A stretch of DNA of 64,000 nt from Pantoea alhagi (GTDB lineage Bacteria > Pseudomonadota > Gammaproteobacteria > Enterobacterales > Enterobacteriaceae), in NCBI RefSeq assembly GCF_002101395.1, contig NZ_CP019706.1, positions 3,348,001 through 3,412,000 of the forward strand, written 5' to 3'. Below are positions 25,174 to 34,310 of the stretch, piece after piece. The position numbers were made by a program, and so were the translations under genes. Below the pieces are notes generated by a model. That model was not told where the DNA came from, did not search any database, and saw only the letters and a program-made list of their open reading frames with translations. How positions within the stretch are numbered: position 1 is the stretch's first letter; every line of letters begins with the position of its first letter.

Positions 25174-26040
25174 ATGAAGTCTGGATACCTGGCACTGACT
25201 ACCGGCATTTGCAGCCTGAGCTTTTGCAGCCTGAGCCTGGCGGCAGAAACCTGCCGCGCCATTCCTGAAGCGATAAAACAGAGCAACAGCGTCATTCTGC
25301 TGGGCGGCACGGCAAAAGGGCCGGTTAAACAGGTGGTGATGGGCGAGTTCGGCAAAAATGTCAATTCGCAAAAGCGCGTATTGGGCCAGTTCGACCGTTG
25401 CGGTCAGCTTGTCGTCGCGGATATCAGCTACGATAAAAACGATCAAAATATTGTCCTGGCCATGGAGCAGCATATTTTTCGCGTTAATCACGGCTGGCTG
25501 GCTGAATACCAAATCTCAGTGAAAGTGCAAAAAGAGAATGCCCTGGTGGAGGTAAATAACAAGCAGGGCAATATCAGCTATATGATAGGAACCCAGGGCA
25601 ATATCATCAGCGCCAGCGATAGTTTTATGCTGATGGGAAAGAAAGGTTTCACCGAGACAACGTACGACTATGATCCCCAAATGCGTTTAAGCAGCAGCAC
25701 ATCACGCGGCTCGGATAGGCTCACCAACGGTGAATATCGCTATCGCTGGAGCAAAGTGGGATTGCTGCTGGGCAGCAGCTCGGCGCAAAGCAAGGAAAGT
25801 TACACTTACGATGCGCAACAGCGCGAGCTGGGAATGCGGATGGTTAATACCACCAGCAACGGCACCATTACCACGCTGGATGAGTGCCAGAGCTGGGATA
25901 AAATCGGTAACTGCACGCTGAGCTATTCCCATGAAACCGAAATTGCCGGGCAGGAAACCCTGCAGCGTCAGCTGGGGACGGCGTATCGCTTTGAGTACTG
26001 GGATAGTGAGGCAGAAAAGGACGGAGAGGAAAAACGCTAA
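25174..26040 (+). CDS. YnfC-like exported protein
   Basis: A 288-residue protein with an N-terminal signal peptide (MKSGYLALTTGICSLSFCSL, cleaved after about SLAA). It resembles the enterobacterial YnfC family in the segment GPVKQVVMGEFG ... RVLGQFDRCGQL and in the closing YDxQxxxxG/DECQSWD pattern, but lacks the YnfC lipobox, so a soluble periplasmic protein is likely. Function is unknown. The ATG at 25174 is chosen for an AGGA box 7 nt upstream and the proper signal peptide. It lies directly behind the tailspike remnant. Confidence 0.7.
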   Translation: MKSGYLALTTGICSLSFCSLSLAAETCRAIPEAIKQSNSVILLGGTAKGPVKQVVMGEFGKNVNSQKRVLGQFDRCGQLVVADISYDKNDQNIVLAMEQHIFRVNHGWLAEYQISVKVQKENALVEVNNKQGNISYMIGTQGNIISASDSFMLMGKKGFTETTYDYDPQMRLSSSTSRGSDRLTNGEYRYRWSKVGLLLGSSSAQSKESYTYDAQQRELGMRMVNTTSNGTITTLDECQSWDKIGNCTLSYSHETEIAGQETLQRQLGTAYRFEYWDSEAEKDGEEKR

Positions 26041-26113
26041 ACGCTTTTGCGCACGGAGAGGATCTGAACAGAGGCGCCCGTTGACGCCTCTGCTGTTTAA
26101 CGCCGTAACGTCA

Positions 26114-27211
26114 CTATTTCACGCTTTGGCTGAACGCATCTACTGCCAGAATAGCATTGGCGACCGTTTCCGGCGTCAGACCCGGATTAAGGTTTTTCAG
26201 CGTGTCGCCTTCGCTGTTTGCCAGCGCGCCGATTCTAACCATGTTTTCCCAGCTTTCATTTTCCAGGTGCATCTCTGCCAGCGTAGTCGGCATGTTTATC
26301 GCGCGATAGAAGCGGATATAGCGGGCGATCTCCTCATCAGGCCGCTGTTCCAGCACCATCTGCGTGAGCGTGCCATACGCCACTTTTTCACCATGCGTCA
26401 GATGATGAATATCACCTTCGATAGCGGTAAAGCCATTATGAATGGCATGCGCGCCCGCCAGCCCGGCATTTTCAAAACCCAGCCCCGAAAGCAGCGTATT
26501 GGCTTCCACTACTGCTTCAACCGCAGGCGTGACGCGCTTTTGTGCAACGGCGGTCCAGGCGCTGTAGCCCCAGGTCAGCAGCGTCTCTTCACAGGCGCGA
26601 GCGATCGCCATTCCGGCAATGGTCGGATCGCCATTCACCATCGATTTACCGTGTGAACGCAGCACCGCCTGCGCTTCAACGTAGGTCGCCAGGCCATCAG
26701 CAATGCCGGAGGCAAACAGCCGCACCGGCGCCTGAGCGCAGACCCAGGTATCTACCAGCACCAGGTCGGGGTTTTTACTGTAAAAGCGATAACTTTCGAA
26801 GACGCCGCTCTCGGAATAGATAACGGAGAGTGCGCTACAGGGCGCATCGGTCGAGGCGGCAGTCGGTACGATAGCCACCGGCGATTGCAGCTCATCCGCC
26901 ACCGCTTTGGCCGTATCCAGCGTTTTGCCGCCGCCCAGACCAACCACGACCACAGAGCCCTGTTGGCGTGCGGCATTGGCCAGGCGGGTAATCTCACTGC
27001 CGGAAGCCTCACCATTGAATTTTTCATAGTGCTGCTGGATATCGCTCTGTTTCAGCGTATTTTGCACCTGTTCGCCAACCAGTCCCCATACAATATCGTC
27101 AGCGATCAGAAACGCGCTGTCACCCAGCTCTTTCAGCCAGGTTCCCAGTTCAGCCAGTACGCCTGCGCCCTGAACATATTTGCGTGGGGAGGAAAAAACA
27201 AACTTACTCAT
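26114..27211 (-). CDS. gldA: Glycerol dehydrogenase GldA
   Basis: A 365-residue NAD-dependent, Zn-containing polyol dehydrogenase that oxidises glycerol to dihydroxyacetone. Homology to E. coli GldA spans the protein: GLGGGKTLDTAKAVAD for NAD, PTAASTDAPCSALSVIY, and zinc ligands in GIADGLATY, GAHAIHNG and HLTHGEKVAYG. The ATG at 27211 (MSKFVFSSPRKY) follows AGGAGA with 7-nt spacing and is better than the longer frame to 27232. It appears monocistronic in the variable interval between cutC and cmoB. Confidence 0.92.
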   Translation of the reverse strand: MSKFVFSSPRKYVQGAGVLAELGTWLKELGDSAFLIADDIVWGLVGEQVQNTLKQSDIQQHYEKFNGEASGSEITRLANAARQQGSVVVVGLGGGKTLDTAKAVADELQSPVAIVPTAASTDAPCSALSVIYSESGVFESYRFYSKNPDLVLVDTWVCAQAPVRLFASGIADGLATYVEAQAVLRSHGKSMVNGDPTIAGMAIARACEETLLTWGYSAWTAVAQKRVTPAVEAVVEANTLLSGLGFENAGLAGAHAIHNGFTAIEGDIHHLTHGEKVAYGTLTQMVLEQRPDEEIARYIRFYRAINMPTTLAEMHLENESWENMVRIGALANSEGDTLKNLNPGLTPETVANAILAVDAFSQSVK

Positions 27212-27303
27212 TCCGGTTCTCCTTTTAGCCATTGATTTAACGTATTAGCTAAAGCCTGGCAGGTTTCCGGGCATGGGTTTGTTAAAGTGTGGGAAAAGGA
27301 GAA

Positions 27304-27753
27304 TTATCCATAGCGCTGCTGGTGGGCTTTTTTGCGTCGCAGGTAATCTTCATCGGCACGAATTTTATCCCAGTATCCTTTAAAAATGGTGGCCGATTCG
27401 ACTTTCTCCGCATCCAGCTGTTGCGGCAGCACCTGCCGCTGCGCATCATATTTTTTACCGCCGGGATGATTGGCATAGCGTCGTGCGCGGGTAAAACCCA
27501 TTTGAATAAATTTACGCGCCATATCCATACCAACAAAGTCATCCTGCTGTCGATAGGCTTCAAACAGCGCCATAATTTTTTCCGCTGACTCACGCGCAAT
27601 GGCTGGGGTACGAAAGCGCCAGTGCGGTAAAATTTCCGATTTGTAGGGCTCGACAAGCAGTACGCCCTGTTCGCCCCGGCCTACCTGATACAGCTCCGGG
27701 TGCTGGCGAAAATCGATGGTTTTAAAATCCTGCTGATAATCAAACTCTCTCAT
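27304..27753 (-). CDS. DUF4385 family protein
   Basis: A 149-residue soluble protein with the hallmarks of DUF4385: FRQHPELYQVGRGEQGVL, VEPYKSEILPHWRF, DDFVGMDMARKFIQMG and RARRYANHPGG. The function of the family is unknown. The ATG at 27753 (MREFDYQQDF) sits behind an excellent AGGAGG and matches the family start; a longer frame to 27870 has no support. Confidence 0.85.
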   Translation of the reverse strand: MREFDYQQDFKTIDFRQHPELYQVGRGEQGVLLVEPYKSEILPHWRFRTPAIARESAEKIMALFEAYRQQDDFVGMDMARKFIQMGFTRARRYANHPGGKKYDAQRQVLPQQLDAEKVESATIFKGYWDKIRADEDYLRRKKAHQQRYG

Positions 27754-27871
27754 TGGCCCTCCTGCGATCGCTGCGTTAAGTTTAGTGTTCAACGCAAAAA
27801 TCTGCTTTTCTGCGGCGGGGCCGTTGGGTATGAGGAAGGAGATAAAGCGTTGGGAAGGGCGCTGTGGCATT

Positions 27872-27896
27872 AAAAAAGGGCATCCCGGGATGCCCC
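27872..27896 (-). terminator. Terminator of the cmoAB operon
   Basis: GGGCATCCCGGGATGCCC is a self-complementary stem. On the minus strand it is followed by six T residues just beyond the cmoB stop. Confidence 0.88.
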
Positions 27897-27907
27897 TGAC
27901 TATCCTG

Positions 27908-28876
27908 TTACGGCTTGCGTGCTACCAGTACGGCACGTAAAGGAGCGGGGTAACCCTCCACAGTTTTGCTGCTGTCCTGGGGATCGAGAAAGTCCGCCAG
28001 CGATTCGGTAATCATCCAGTCGGTGCGTCGCTGTTCGTCGGTGGTGGTGCGGGAATAGTCCACGATGCGCACATCAACAAAACCGCATTTTTCCAGCCAG
28101 CGTGCCAGAGCCTCCGCCGACGGAATAAACCAGACATTGCGCATTTGCGCATAGCGTTCGCCCGGCACCAGCACATCATGCTCGTCGCCTTCAATAACCA
28201 GGGTTTCCAGCACCAGCTCGCCGCCGCTCACCAGCTGATTTTTCAGCTGGTAGAGATGATCCAGCGGGGATCGCCGATGATAAAGCACTCCCATGGAAAA
28301 AACGGTATCAAAAGCCTTCAGCTCCGGCAGCTGTTCAATACCGACCGGCAGCAGATGCGCGCGCTGATCGTTGCCAAGCAGCTTACGTACCGCTTCAAAC
28401 TGGCAGAGAAACAGTTGTGTAGGATCGATGCCTACCACCAGGTTTGCGCCCGCGCCAATCATGCGCCACATGTGATAACCGCTGCCGCAGCCGACATCCA
28501 GCACGGTGCGATCGGTGAGCGGGGAGATGTGCGGCAGCACGCGATCCCATTTCCAGTCGGAACGCCACTCGGTATCAATATAGGTGCCGTAAAGTGAATA
28601 AGGACCTTTACGCCACGGCATCAGGGTGCGCAGCAGTTTTTCGATGCCCTGACGCTGGCGATCGCTAAGCGCATCGCTGTCGGCGGTAACGCTGTGCTGT
28701 AAATCGAGATGCTGCGGCGTGAGCTGCGGCAGGTTATCTACCGCTTTGGTCCAGTTGCGGAAATGACCGTGAAGATTTTCACGCTGCCAGGCTGCCAGCT
28801 GCGCCGGCAGCACTTCAAGCCAGCTGGCCAGCGGACCCTGCGCGATGCGCTGATAAAAGTTGCCGAAGTCGATCAT
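27908..28876 (-). CDS. cmoB: tRNA U34 carboxymethyltransferase CmoB
   Basis: CmoB transfers the carboxymethyl group of carboxy-SAM to 5-hydroxyuridine 34 of several tRNAs, making cmo5U. The 322-residue protein is almost collinear with E. coli CmoB; the nucleotide-binding motif VLDVGCGSGYHMWRM is intact, as are DPTQLFLCQFEA and MGVLYHRRSPLDHL. The start overlaps the cmoA stop by 4 nt, so the two steps of the pathway are made together. Confidence 0.98.
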   Translation of the reverse strand: MIDFGNFYQRIAQGPLASWLEVLPAQLAAWQRENLHGHFRNWTKAVDNLPQLTPQHLDLQHSVTADSDALSDRQRQGIEKLLRTLMPWRKGPYSLYGTYIDTEWRSDWKWDRVLPHISPLTDRTVLDVGCGSGYHMWRMIGAGANLVVGIDPTQLFLCQFEAVRKLLGNDQRAHLLPVGIEQLPELKAFDTVFSMGVLYHRRSPLDHLYQLKNQLVSGGELVLETLVIEGDEHDVLVPGERYAQMRNVWFIPSAEALARWLEKCGFVDVRIVDYSRTTTDEQRRTDWMITESLADFLDPQDSSKTVEGYPAPLRAVLVARKP

Positions 28877-29613
28877 GCCGTACCTGCTTTTAACGCCACC
28901 AGGGAACCAAAGTTAAAGCACTGGAACCAGAGTTCGCTGTGTTGAAAACCGGCCTGGCGCAGGCGCGCCTTATGTGTTTCAACCGAGTCGGTCAGCATCA
29001 CGTTTTCCAGCATGCTGCGCTTCTGGCTAATTTCCAGCTCGCTGTAGCCGTTGGCACGCTTGAAGTCGTGATGCATGTTAAATAACAGCTCGCCCACTTC
29101 GGCATTCTCAAAGCTGAATTTTTCCGACAGCACCAGCGCGCCGCCAGGATTCAGACCCTGATATATCCGCTCCAGCAGCGCCAGACGATCGTCAGGTGCC
29201 AGGAACTGCAGGGTGAAGTTCAGCACTACCATTGAGGCGTTTTCAATGTTGATATCGCGAATGTCAGCTTCGATAACCTCAACCGGCGTGCTGGCGCGGA
29301 AGGCATCGATATGACGACGGCAGCGTTCAACCATCGCCGGAGAGTTATCAACCGCAATAATTTTGCAGCCTTCCGCCTGTACCGAACGGCGCACGGAAAG
29401 CGTGGCGGCACCAAGCGAACAGCCTAAATCGTAAACCCGGGTATGGGGCTTAACAAAGCGTTCGGCCAGCATGCCGATCATAGAGATGATATTGGAATAA
29501 CCCGGCACCGAGCGCTGGATCATATCCGGGAAAACTTCAGCTACGCGCTCATCAAACGTCCAGTCGCCCAGTTTATCAATAGGCGCGGAGAACAGCGTAT
29601 CTCGATTAGACAT
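28873..29613 (-). CDS. cmoA: Carboxy-SAM synthase CmoA
   Basis: CmoA converts S-adenosylmethionine and prephenate into carboxy-SAM, the donor used by CmoB. The 246-residue product has the motif VYDLGCSLGAATLSVRR and matches E. coli CmoA closely. The ATG at 29613 (MSNRDTLFSAPI) agrees with E. coli; a TTG 18 nt upstream extends the frame but is unlikely. No strong Shine-Dalgarno is visible. It is first in the cmoAB operon. Confidence 0.97.
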   Translation of the reverse strand: MSNRDTLFSAPIDKLGDWTFDERVAEVFPDMIQRSVPGYSNIISMIGMLAERFVKPHTRVYDLGCSLGAATLSVRRSVQAEGCKIIAVDNSPAMVERCRRHIDAFRASTPVEVIEADIRDINIENASMVVLNFTLQFLAPDDRLALLERIYQGLNPGGALVLSEKFSFENAEVGELLFNMHHDFKRANGYSELEISQKRSMLENVMLTDSVETHKARLRQAGFQHSELWFQCFNFGSLVALKAGTA

Positions 29614-29825
29614 AGGGGTAAATCCGGTCAACTACGGAAAGGGCGTTATTTTGGCAGAAAGCGCGGCGCGCTGCATCTTTTGTCGCGTAGCACTGCACCG
29701 GCTGCGACAACCGTTGAGTCGTGAAGGCGCCGCGCGCTTAGTGTTTCACGGTAAATATGGAATCTGTGTCTTCAAAGCATCTTTTTATTCATGAAATGAT
29801 GCATGTCTGGTAACACCAAAAGAGA

Positions 29826-30011
29826 ATGTGGGTCCGGACAAGAGGGTTACTTAGCTGGGCTGCGGACTATACCTGTCAGCTTGAGGGTAAACCACTGTTA
29901 CAGTATTCACTGAAACAACAAGCCCAAATTATTGCCGATTATTATGTACTTTATACCTTCGGTTATAGGGTATGGGATATGTATAAAAAACAGGCTTATC
30001 CACTAGATTAA
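29826..30011 (+). pseudogene. Fragment resembling the C-terminus of a T6SS-associated (Vgr-related) protein
   Basis: A 61-residue frame (VRTRGLLSWAADYTCQLEGK ... LLQYSLKQQAQIIADYYVL) with natural protein character. A stop codon precedes the ATG at 29811, and there is no good ribosome-binding site. The pattern recalls the tail of Vgr-related or metallopeptidase-like proteins found with type VI secretion genes. The rest of such a gene is missing, so it is probably a remnant. The family link is from memory of the motif and is uncertain. Confidence 0.4.
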
Positions 30012-30102
30012 GCCAGCAGCAAAAATGGGCGGCAGAAATTTCATCGCTACGTTCACCCTTTATCGCGTCGATGGCAAATTGATGGCGACCCGCATATAAC
30101 GC

Positions 30103-30924
30103 TTAAAACAGCGCCGCCTGCTGCGGCCAGTCCGGGGGCGCGCCTACCTGCGGCAACGCCTGTTGCAGGCGCGGCCACAGCGTTTGTACCAGATCCAGCA
30201 CCTCGCCGATATCGGGCGTATGAATAAACAGCCACGGCGTTCCCTTTTCCTGCCAGCCAGGCAGCTTGTTTAGCCAGTCCTCGAACCATATCTGATTTTC
30301 CTGCAGGGATTCGCTGCCGATAAAGCGCACCATCGGGTCGCTGGCGGTCATGATAGCGTGCGTCGGCACCTTCGGTTTTTTCGCTTTGGCATCCAGCGTG
30401 GCGGGCGTAACGGCATCAGAAGCGTGAACCGGGCGGCTGTCAAGGATCACGCGGTTAACGCCGCGCTGATGTAGGCCGCGATTCAGTGCACGCTCCGCTT
30501 CACCTTTGGCGAAAAAAGCCGGATGACGCACTTCAACGCCATAGCGGAACACGGCAGGTAAACCATCAAGAAATGCCCACAGCGCCGCCAGCGAATCGGG
30601 GCCAAAGGTGGCAGGCAGCTGCAGCCAGTACTGACCAATGCGGGCGCTAAGCGGATCCAGCGTACGGAAAAAGGTATCCAGCAGATCGTCGCAGTCGCGC
30701 AGGGCAGCCTGATGGCTGATAGTGGCGGGAAATTTAAAACAGAAACGAAAATCATCGCTGGTCATATCATGCCAGAGCAACACCACCTCTGTTTTTGGCA
30801 GCGCATAGAGCGTGGTATTGCCTTCAACGCAGTTAAAATAGCGGGCATAGTCAGCCAGCGTTTCCAGCCCATAGCGCTTCCAGTGCGGATGTTGCCACTG
30901 CGGCAAACCCAGACGAAGTGTCAT
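30103..30924 (-). CDS. yecE: DUF72 family protein YecE
   Basis: A 273-residue TIM-barrel-like protein homologous to E. coli YecE over its full length: FNCVEGNTTLYALPK, FRFCFKFPATISHQAAL, RIGQYWLQLPATFGP, YGVEVRHP and NRGLHQRGVNRVILDSRP. The biochemical function of DUF72 is unknown. It lies between cmoA and yecD as in E. coli, except that yecN is absent and the fragment at 29826 is found there instead. Confidence 0.95.
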   Translation of the reverse strand: MTLRLGLPQWQHPHWKRYGLETLADYARYFNCVEGNTTLYALPKTEVVLLWHDMTSDDFRFCFKFPATISHQAALRDCDDLLDTFFRTLDPLSARIGQYWLQLPATFGPDSLAALWAFLDGLPAVFRYGVEVRHPAFFAKGEAERALNRGLHQRGVNRVILDSRPVHASDAVTPATLDAKAKKPKVPTHAIMTASDPMVRFIGSESLQENQIWFEDWLNKLPGWQEKGTPWLFIHTPDIGEVLDLVQTLWPRLQQALPQVGAPPDWPQQAALF

Positions 30925-31032
30925 AATGCTCCCGTATCAAAGTGCCCCCGGCGAACTGGCCCGCTCTGCAAACGCGAAAAGCGGATCACCCGCCGGGGCT
31001 TCACGGGCGGACAGAAGAGTGTCCACCACAGG

Positions 31033-31596
31033 TTACAGCGCGGCGATAATCTCCTCGCTACGGCGTATTTTTGCGATACGCGGGAAAATCCATTCCAGGC
31101 TGCTGTTATGCTGCTCTACGCTGCCAGCGCTGCAAATATCCTCGGCAATGACCAGGTTAAAGCCCAGCTCCCAGGCGTTGCGCGCGGTAGATTCTACGCC
31201 AATATTGGTGGAAATGCCGCCCAGGACGATAGTATTGATGCCGCGACGACGCAGCTGCAACTCCAGATCGGTGCCGTAAAAGGCGCCCCACTGGCGCTTA
31301 ACCACTTCAATATCGCCAGACGCCACGCCCAGCGCCGTAGGGTAGTTCCACCAGTTTTCCGGCAGTGCGCCGTGCATCAGCGCAGAATCGACTTCCTGCT
31401 TCGGCGCATCGGCAAAATCAGGCGACCAGCCAACACGCACCAGCACCACCGGCGCGTTTACGGCGCGGAATTTTTCCGCCAGCCTGGCCGCCCCTGCCAC
31501 CACCTGCTGCGCGCTGTGCGGGCCGCCGGCAAAAGGCAGGATACCTTCCTGCAAATCGATTAAAACCAGCGCGGTTGATTCAGGATTGAGTTTCAT
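31033..31596 (-). CDS. yecD: Isochorismatase-family protein YecD
   Basis: A 187-residue alpha/beta hydrolase of the isochorismatase superfamily, orthologous to E. coli YecD. The catalytic Asp is in LIDLQEGILP and the Lys in VVKRQWGAFYGTDL. The position that holds the nucleophilic Cys in amidase members is Gly (STNIGVESTARNAW), as in true isochorismatase-type members. The substrate is unknown. The ATG follows a GAGAAC element; it is divergent from aspS. Confidence 0.93.
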   Translation of the reverse strand: MKLNPESTALVLIDLQEGILPFAGGPHSAQQVVAGAARLAEKFRAVNAPVVLVRVGWSPDFADAPKQEVDSALMHGALPENWWNYPTALGVASGDIEVVKRQWGAFYGTDLELQLRRRGINTIVLGGISTNIGVESTARNAWELGFNLVIAEDICSAGSVEQHNSSLEWIFPRIAKIRRSEEIIAAL

Positions 31597-31910
31597 AATG
31601 TTCTCCGCGAACAGACAAAAGCGTAAGCCTACGTGACTCGCTGGCGTGCGGGCGAGCAGAAAAATGTCGTTAATTCATGAATTTTGTGAATTTCTGTGTG
31701 CGCGGCGCTAACATTAGCCGGCAGGGAATAACAAATGTGCACACATTCTGCGCTGCGCGCCGTTCCCCCTTATCGTGCCTCGCTTTTTACATTATAATGC
31801 CTGCCTTTTTGCGGCAGCGTCTGCCTGAGGGTTATCCGCCGGATAACCGACTCCAGAACGATACATCAGCGCTGCCCATGCTGCAGCGGCGAAGTTAAAA
31901 GGATAGCGTT
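31597..31910. other. yecD-aspS divergent intergenic region
   Basis: No gene is seen. It must carry the promoters of yecD (minus) and aspS (plus). A perfect TATAAT at 31793-31798 with a poor -35 (TTATCG at 31770, 17-nt spacing) is the likely aspS promoter. Confidence 0.4.
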
Positions 31911-33689
31911 ATGCGTACAGAATATTGCGGACAGATCAATCCGTCTCATGTTGGCCAGCAAGTGACTCTCTGCGGTTGGGTTAACCGTCGCCGCGATCTC
32001 GGGAGCCTGATCTTTATTGATATGCGCGACCGTGAAGGCATCGTCCAGGTCTTTTTCGACCCGGATCGTCAGGAGGCGTTCAATCTGGCGTCTGAGCTGC
32101 GTAACGAGTTCTGCATTCAGGTGACCGGCGTGGTCCGCGCCCGTGACGAGCGCAATAAAAACCCCGATATGGCGACCGGCGAAGTAGAAGTTTTCGCCAC
32201 CGACCTCACCATCATCAACCGTGCTGAGCCGCTGCCGCTGGATTTTAACCAGGTCAATACGGAAGAAGCGCGTCTGAAATATCGCTATCTCGACCTGCGG
32301 CGCCCTGAAATGGCGCAGCGCCTGAAGGCGCGTGCCAAAATCACCAGCCTGGTGCGTCGCTTTATGGACGATAACGGCTTCCTTGATATTGAAACGCCGA
32401 TGCTGACCAAGGCCACGCCGGAAGGCGCGCGCGATTATCTGGTGCCGAGCCGCGTTCATAAAGGCAAATTCTACGCGCTGCCGCAGTCTCCCCAGCTGTT
32501 TAAACAGCTGCTGATGATGTCCGGCTTCGATCGTTACTATCAGATTGTTAAATGCTTCCGTGACGAAGACCTGCGTGCTGACCGTCAGCCTGAATTTACG
32601 CAAATCGACGTGGAAACCTCCTTTATGACCGCGCCGCAGGTGCGTGAAGTGATGGAGCGTCTGGCGCGCCAGCTGTGGCTGGAAGTGAAGGGCGTCGACC
32701 TGGGCGAGTTCCCGCAGATGACTTTTGCTGAAGCGATGCGTCGTTACGGTTCCGACAAGCCAGACCTGCGTAACCCGATGGAGCTGGTGGATGTCGCCGA
32801 TCTGGTTAAAGAGGTTGAGTTCAAGGTCTTCTCTGGTCCGGCCAACGACGCCAAAGGCCGCGTAGCGGCGCTGCGCGTACCGGGCGGTGCGCAGCTTAGC
32901 CGTAAGCAGATTGATGAGTACGGCAAGTTTATTGAAATTTACGGCGCGAAAGGGCTGGCTTATATCAAAGTCAACCAGCGCGCGCAGGGCCTGGAAGGCA
33001 TTCAAAGCCCGGTAGCGAAATTCCTTAACGCTGAAATCGTGGAAGCGATCCTGGCACGCACCGGCGCGCAGGATGGCGATATGGTGTTCTTCGGCGCTGA
33101 TAAAGCGGGCGTGGTGGCTGATGCGATGGGTGCGCTGCGCCTGAAACTGGGTCGCGATCTGAACATCACCGACCTCAGCGCCTGGAAACCGCTGTGGGTT
33201 ATTGACTTCCCGATGTTTGAAGACAACGGCGAAGGCGGCCTGACGGCAATGCATCACCCGTTCACCGCGCCGCGCGATATGACGCCGGAGCAGCTGAAAG
33301 CCGCGCCGGAAACCGCCATCGCCAACGCTTACGATATGGTGATTAACGGCTACGAAGTGGGTGGCGGATCGGTACGTATCCACAACGGTCAGATGCAGCA
33401 AACCGTATTTGGCATTCTGGGCATTACCGAAACCGAGCAGCGCGAGAAGTTCGGCTTCCTGCTGGATGCGCTGAAGTTCGGTACGCCGCCGCACGCGGGC
33501 CTGGCATTTGGTCTTGACCGTCTGGTGATGCTGCTGACCGGCACCGATAATATTCGTGATGTTATCGCCTTCCCGAAAACCACCGCTGCAGCCTGTCTGA
33601 TGACCGAGGCGCCAAGCTTCGCTAACCCAGCTTCGCTGGAGGAGTTGAGCATTCAGGTGGTGAAAAAGGAAAAGCCAGAGAGCCTGTAA
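31911..33689 (+). CDS. aspS: Aspartyl-tRNA synthetase
   Basis: A class IIb synthetase of 592 residues that charges tRNA-Asp. It has the N-terminal OB-fold anticodon domain (VTLCGWVNRRRDLG), motif 2 (CFRDEDLRADRQPEFTQID), the bacterial GAD insertion (about 300-420), and motif 3 (GLAFGLDRLVMLL). The length equals the E. coli enzyme within two residues. nudB begins 1 nt after the stop, so the two are co-transcribed. Confidence 0.98.
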   Translation: MRTEYCGQINPSHVGQQVTLCGWVNRRRDLGSLIFIDMRDREGIVQVFFDPDRQEAFNLASELRNEFCIQVTGVVRARDERNKNPDMATGEVEVFATDLTIINRAEPLPLDFNQVNTEEARLKYRYLDLRRPEMAQRLKARAKITSLVRRFMDDNGFLDIETPMLTKATPEGARDYLVPSRVHKGKFYALPQSPQLFKQLLMMSGFDRYYQIVKCFRDEDLRADRQPEFTQIDVETSFMTAPQVREVMERLARQLWLEVKGVDLGEFPQMTFAEAMRRYGSDKPDLRNPMELVDVADLVKEVEFKVFSGPANDAKGRVAALRVPGGAQLSRKQIDEYGKFIEIYGAKGLAYIKVNQRAQGLEGIQSPVAKFLNAEIVEAILARTGAQDGDMVFFGADKAGVVADAMGALRLKLGRDLNITDLSAWKPLWVIDFPMFEDNGEGGLTAMHHPFTAPRDMTPEQLKAAPETAIANAYDMVINGYEVGGGSVRIHNGQMQQTVFGILGITETEQREKFGFLLDALKFGTPPHAGLAFGLDRLVMLLTGTDNIRDVIAFPKTTAAACLMTEAPSFANPASLEELSIQVVKKEKPESL

Positions 33690-33690
33690 G

Positions 33691-34125
33691 ATGACGTTTA
33701 AGCATCCTGTCTCGGTACTGGTGGTGATTTTCGCGCAGGATACCGGGCGGGTGCTGATGCTACAGCGGCGCGACGATCCTGCGTTCTGGCAGTCGGTCAC
33801 CGGCAGCCTGGAGGCGGGAGAAGCGCCTGTCGAGGCGGCGCGGCGCGAGGTGTGGGAAGAGCTGGGCATTGACGTGGCGGCTGAAGGGCTGACGCTTGAA
33901 GATTGCCAGCGGCAAATTGAATTTGAAATCTTTCCGCATTTTCGTCATCGCTATGCGCCGCACGTTACGCATAATATTGAGCACTGGTTTCGGCTGGCCT
34001 TGCCGGGTGAACGCAGCATTATGTTAAGCGAGCATCTGGCCTGGCAGTGGCTGGATACAGCCACTGCCGCCCGTCTTACCAAGTCCTGGAGTAATCGCCA
34101 GGCGATAGAAGAATTCGTCGGCTAA
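33691..34125 (+). CDS. nudB: Dihydroneopterin triphosphate diphosphatase NudB
   Basis: A 144-residue Nudix hydrolase that removes pyrophosphate from dihydroneopterin triphosphate, an early folate pathway step. The Nudix box is complete: GSLEAGE, then REVWEELGI. Orthology to E. coli NudB (YebC-aspS neighbour) is supported by context and by segments such as RRDDPAFWQSVTGSLE. It is tightly linked to aspS with a 1-nt gap. Confidence 0.94.
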   Translation: MTFKHPVSVLVVIFAQDTGRVLMLQRRDDPAFWQSVTGSLEAGEAPVEAARREVWEELGIDVAAEGLTLEDCQRQIEFEIFPHFRHRYAPHVTHNIEHWFRLALPGERSIMLSEHLAWQWLDTATAARLTKSWSNRQAIEEFVG

Positions 34126-34310
34126 CCGCTGCCGACAGCCGCGCAGCGCACCGCAATGTGCGTGCTGTTTATCAGCAATAGCGCGCTGAAGCTGTCAGTC
34201 AGTCTGGACTGATACAAAATCAACAGCGTCAGACTAAGGTGCGTTGTTTCCCTGCAGAGGGAACCGGCCTTGAGGCGTCTGACCGGTGTCAAACTGGAGA
34301 GAGCAGAGTT

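Noticed and set aside
19411..26040. Complete prophage
   Set aside because: No integrase, terminase, capsid, portal, tail or replication genes and no att-like direct repeats were seen.
26069..26092. Hairpin CAGAGGCG/CGCCTCTG between the YnfC-like gene and gldA as a terminator
   Set aside because: The stem is good but no T-run follows on either strand, so its function is undecided.
31677..31898. Plus-strand frame of 73 codons before aspS
   Set aside because: No ribosome-binding site, random composition, and it covers the likely aspS promoter.
31866..33869. Long minus-strand frame of 667 codons across aspS
   Set aside because: It is fully antisense to aspS, low in real protein character and rich in His/Arg/Gln, as expected for a shadow of a GC-rich gene.
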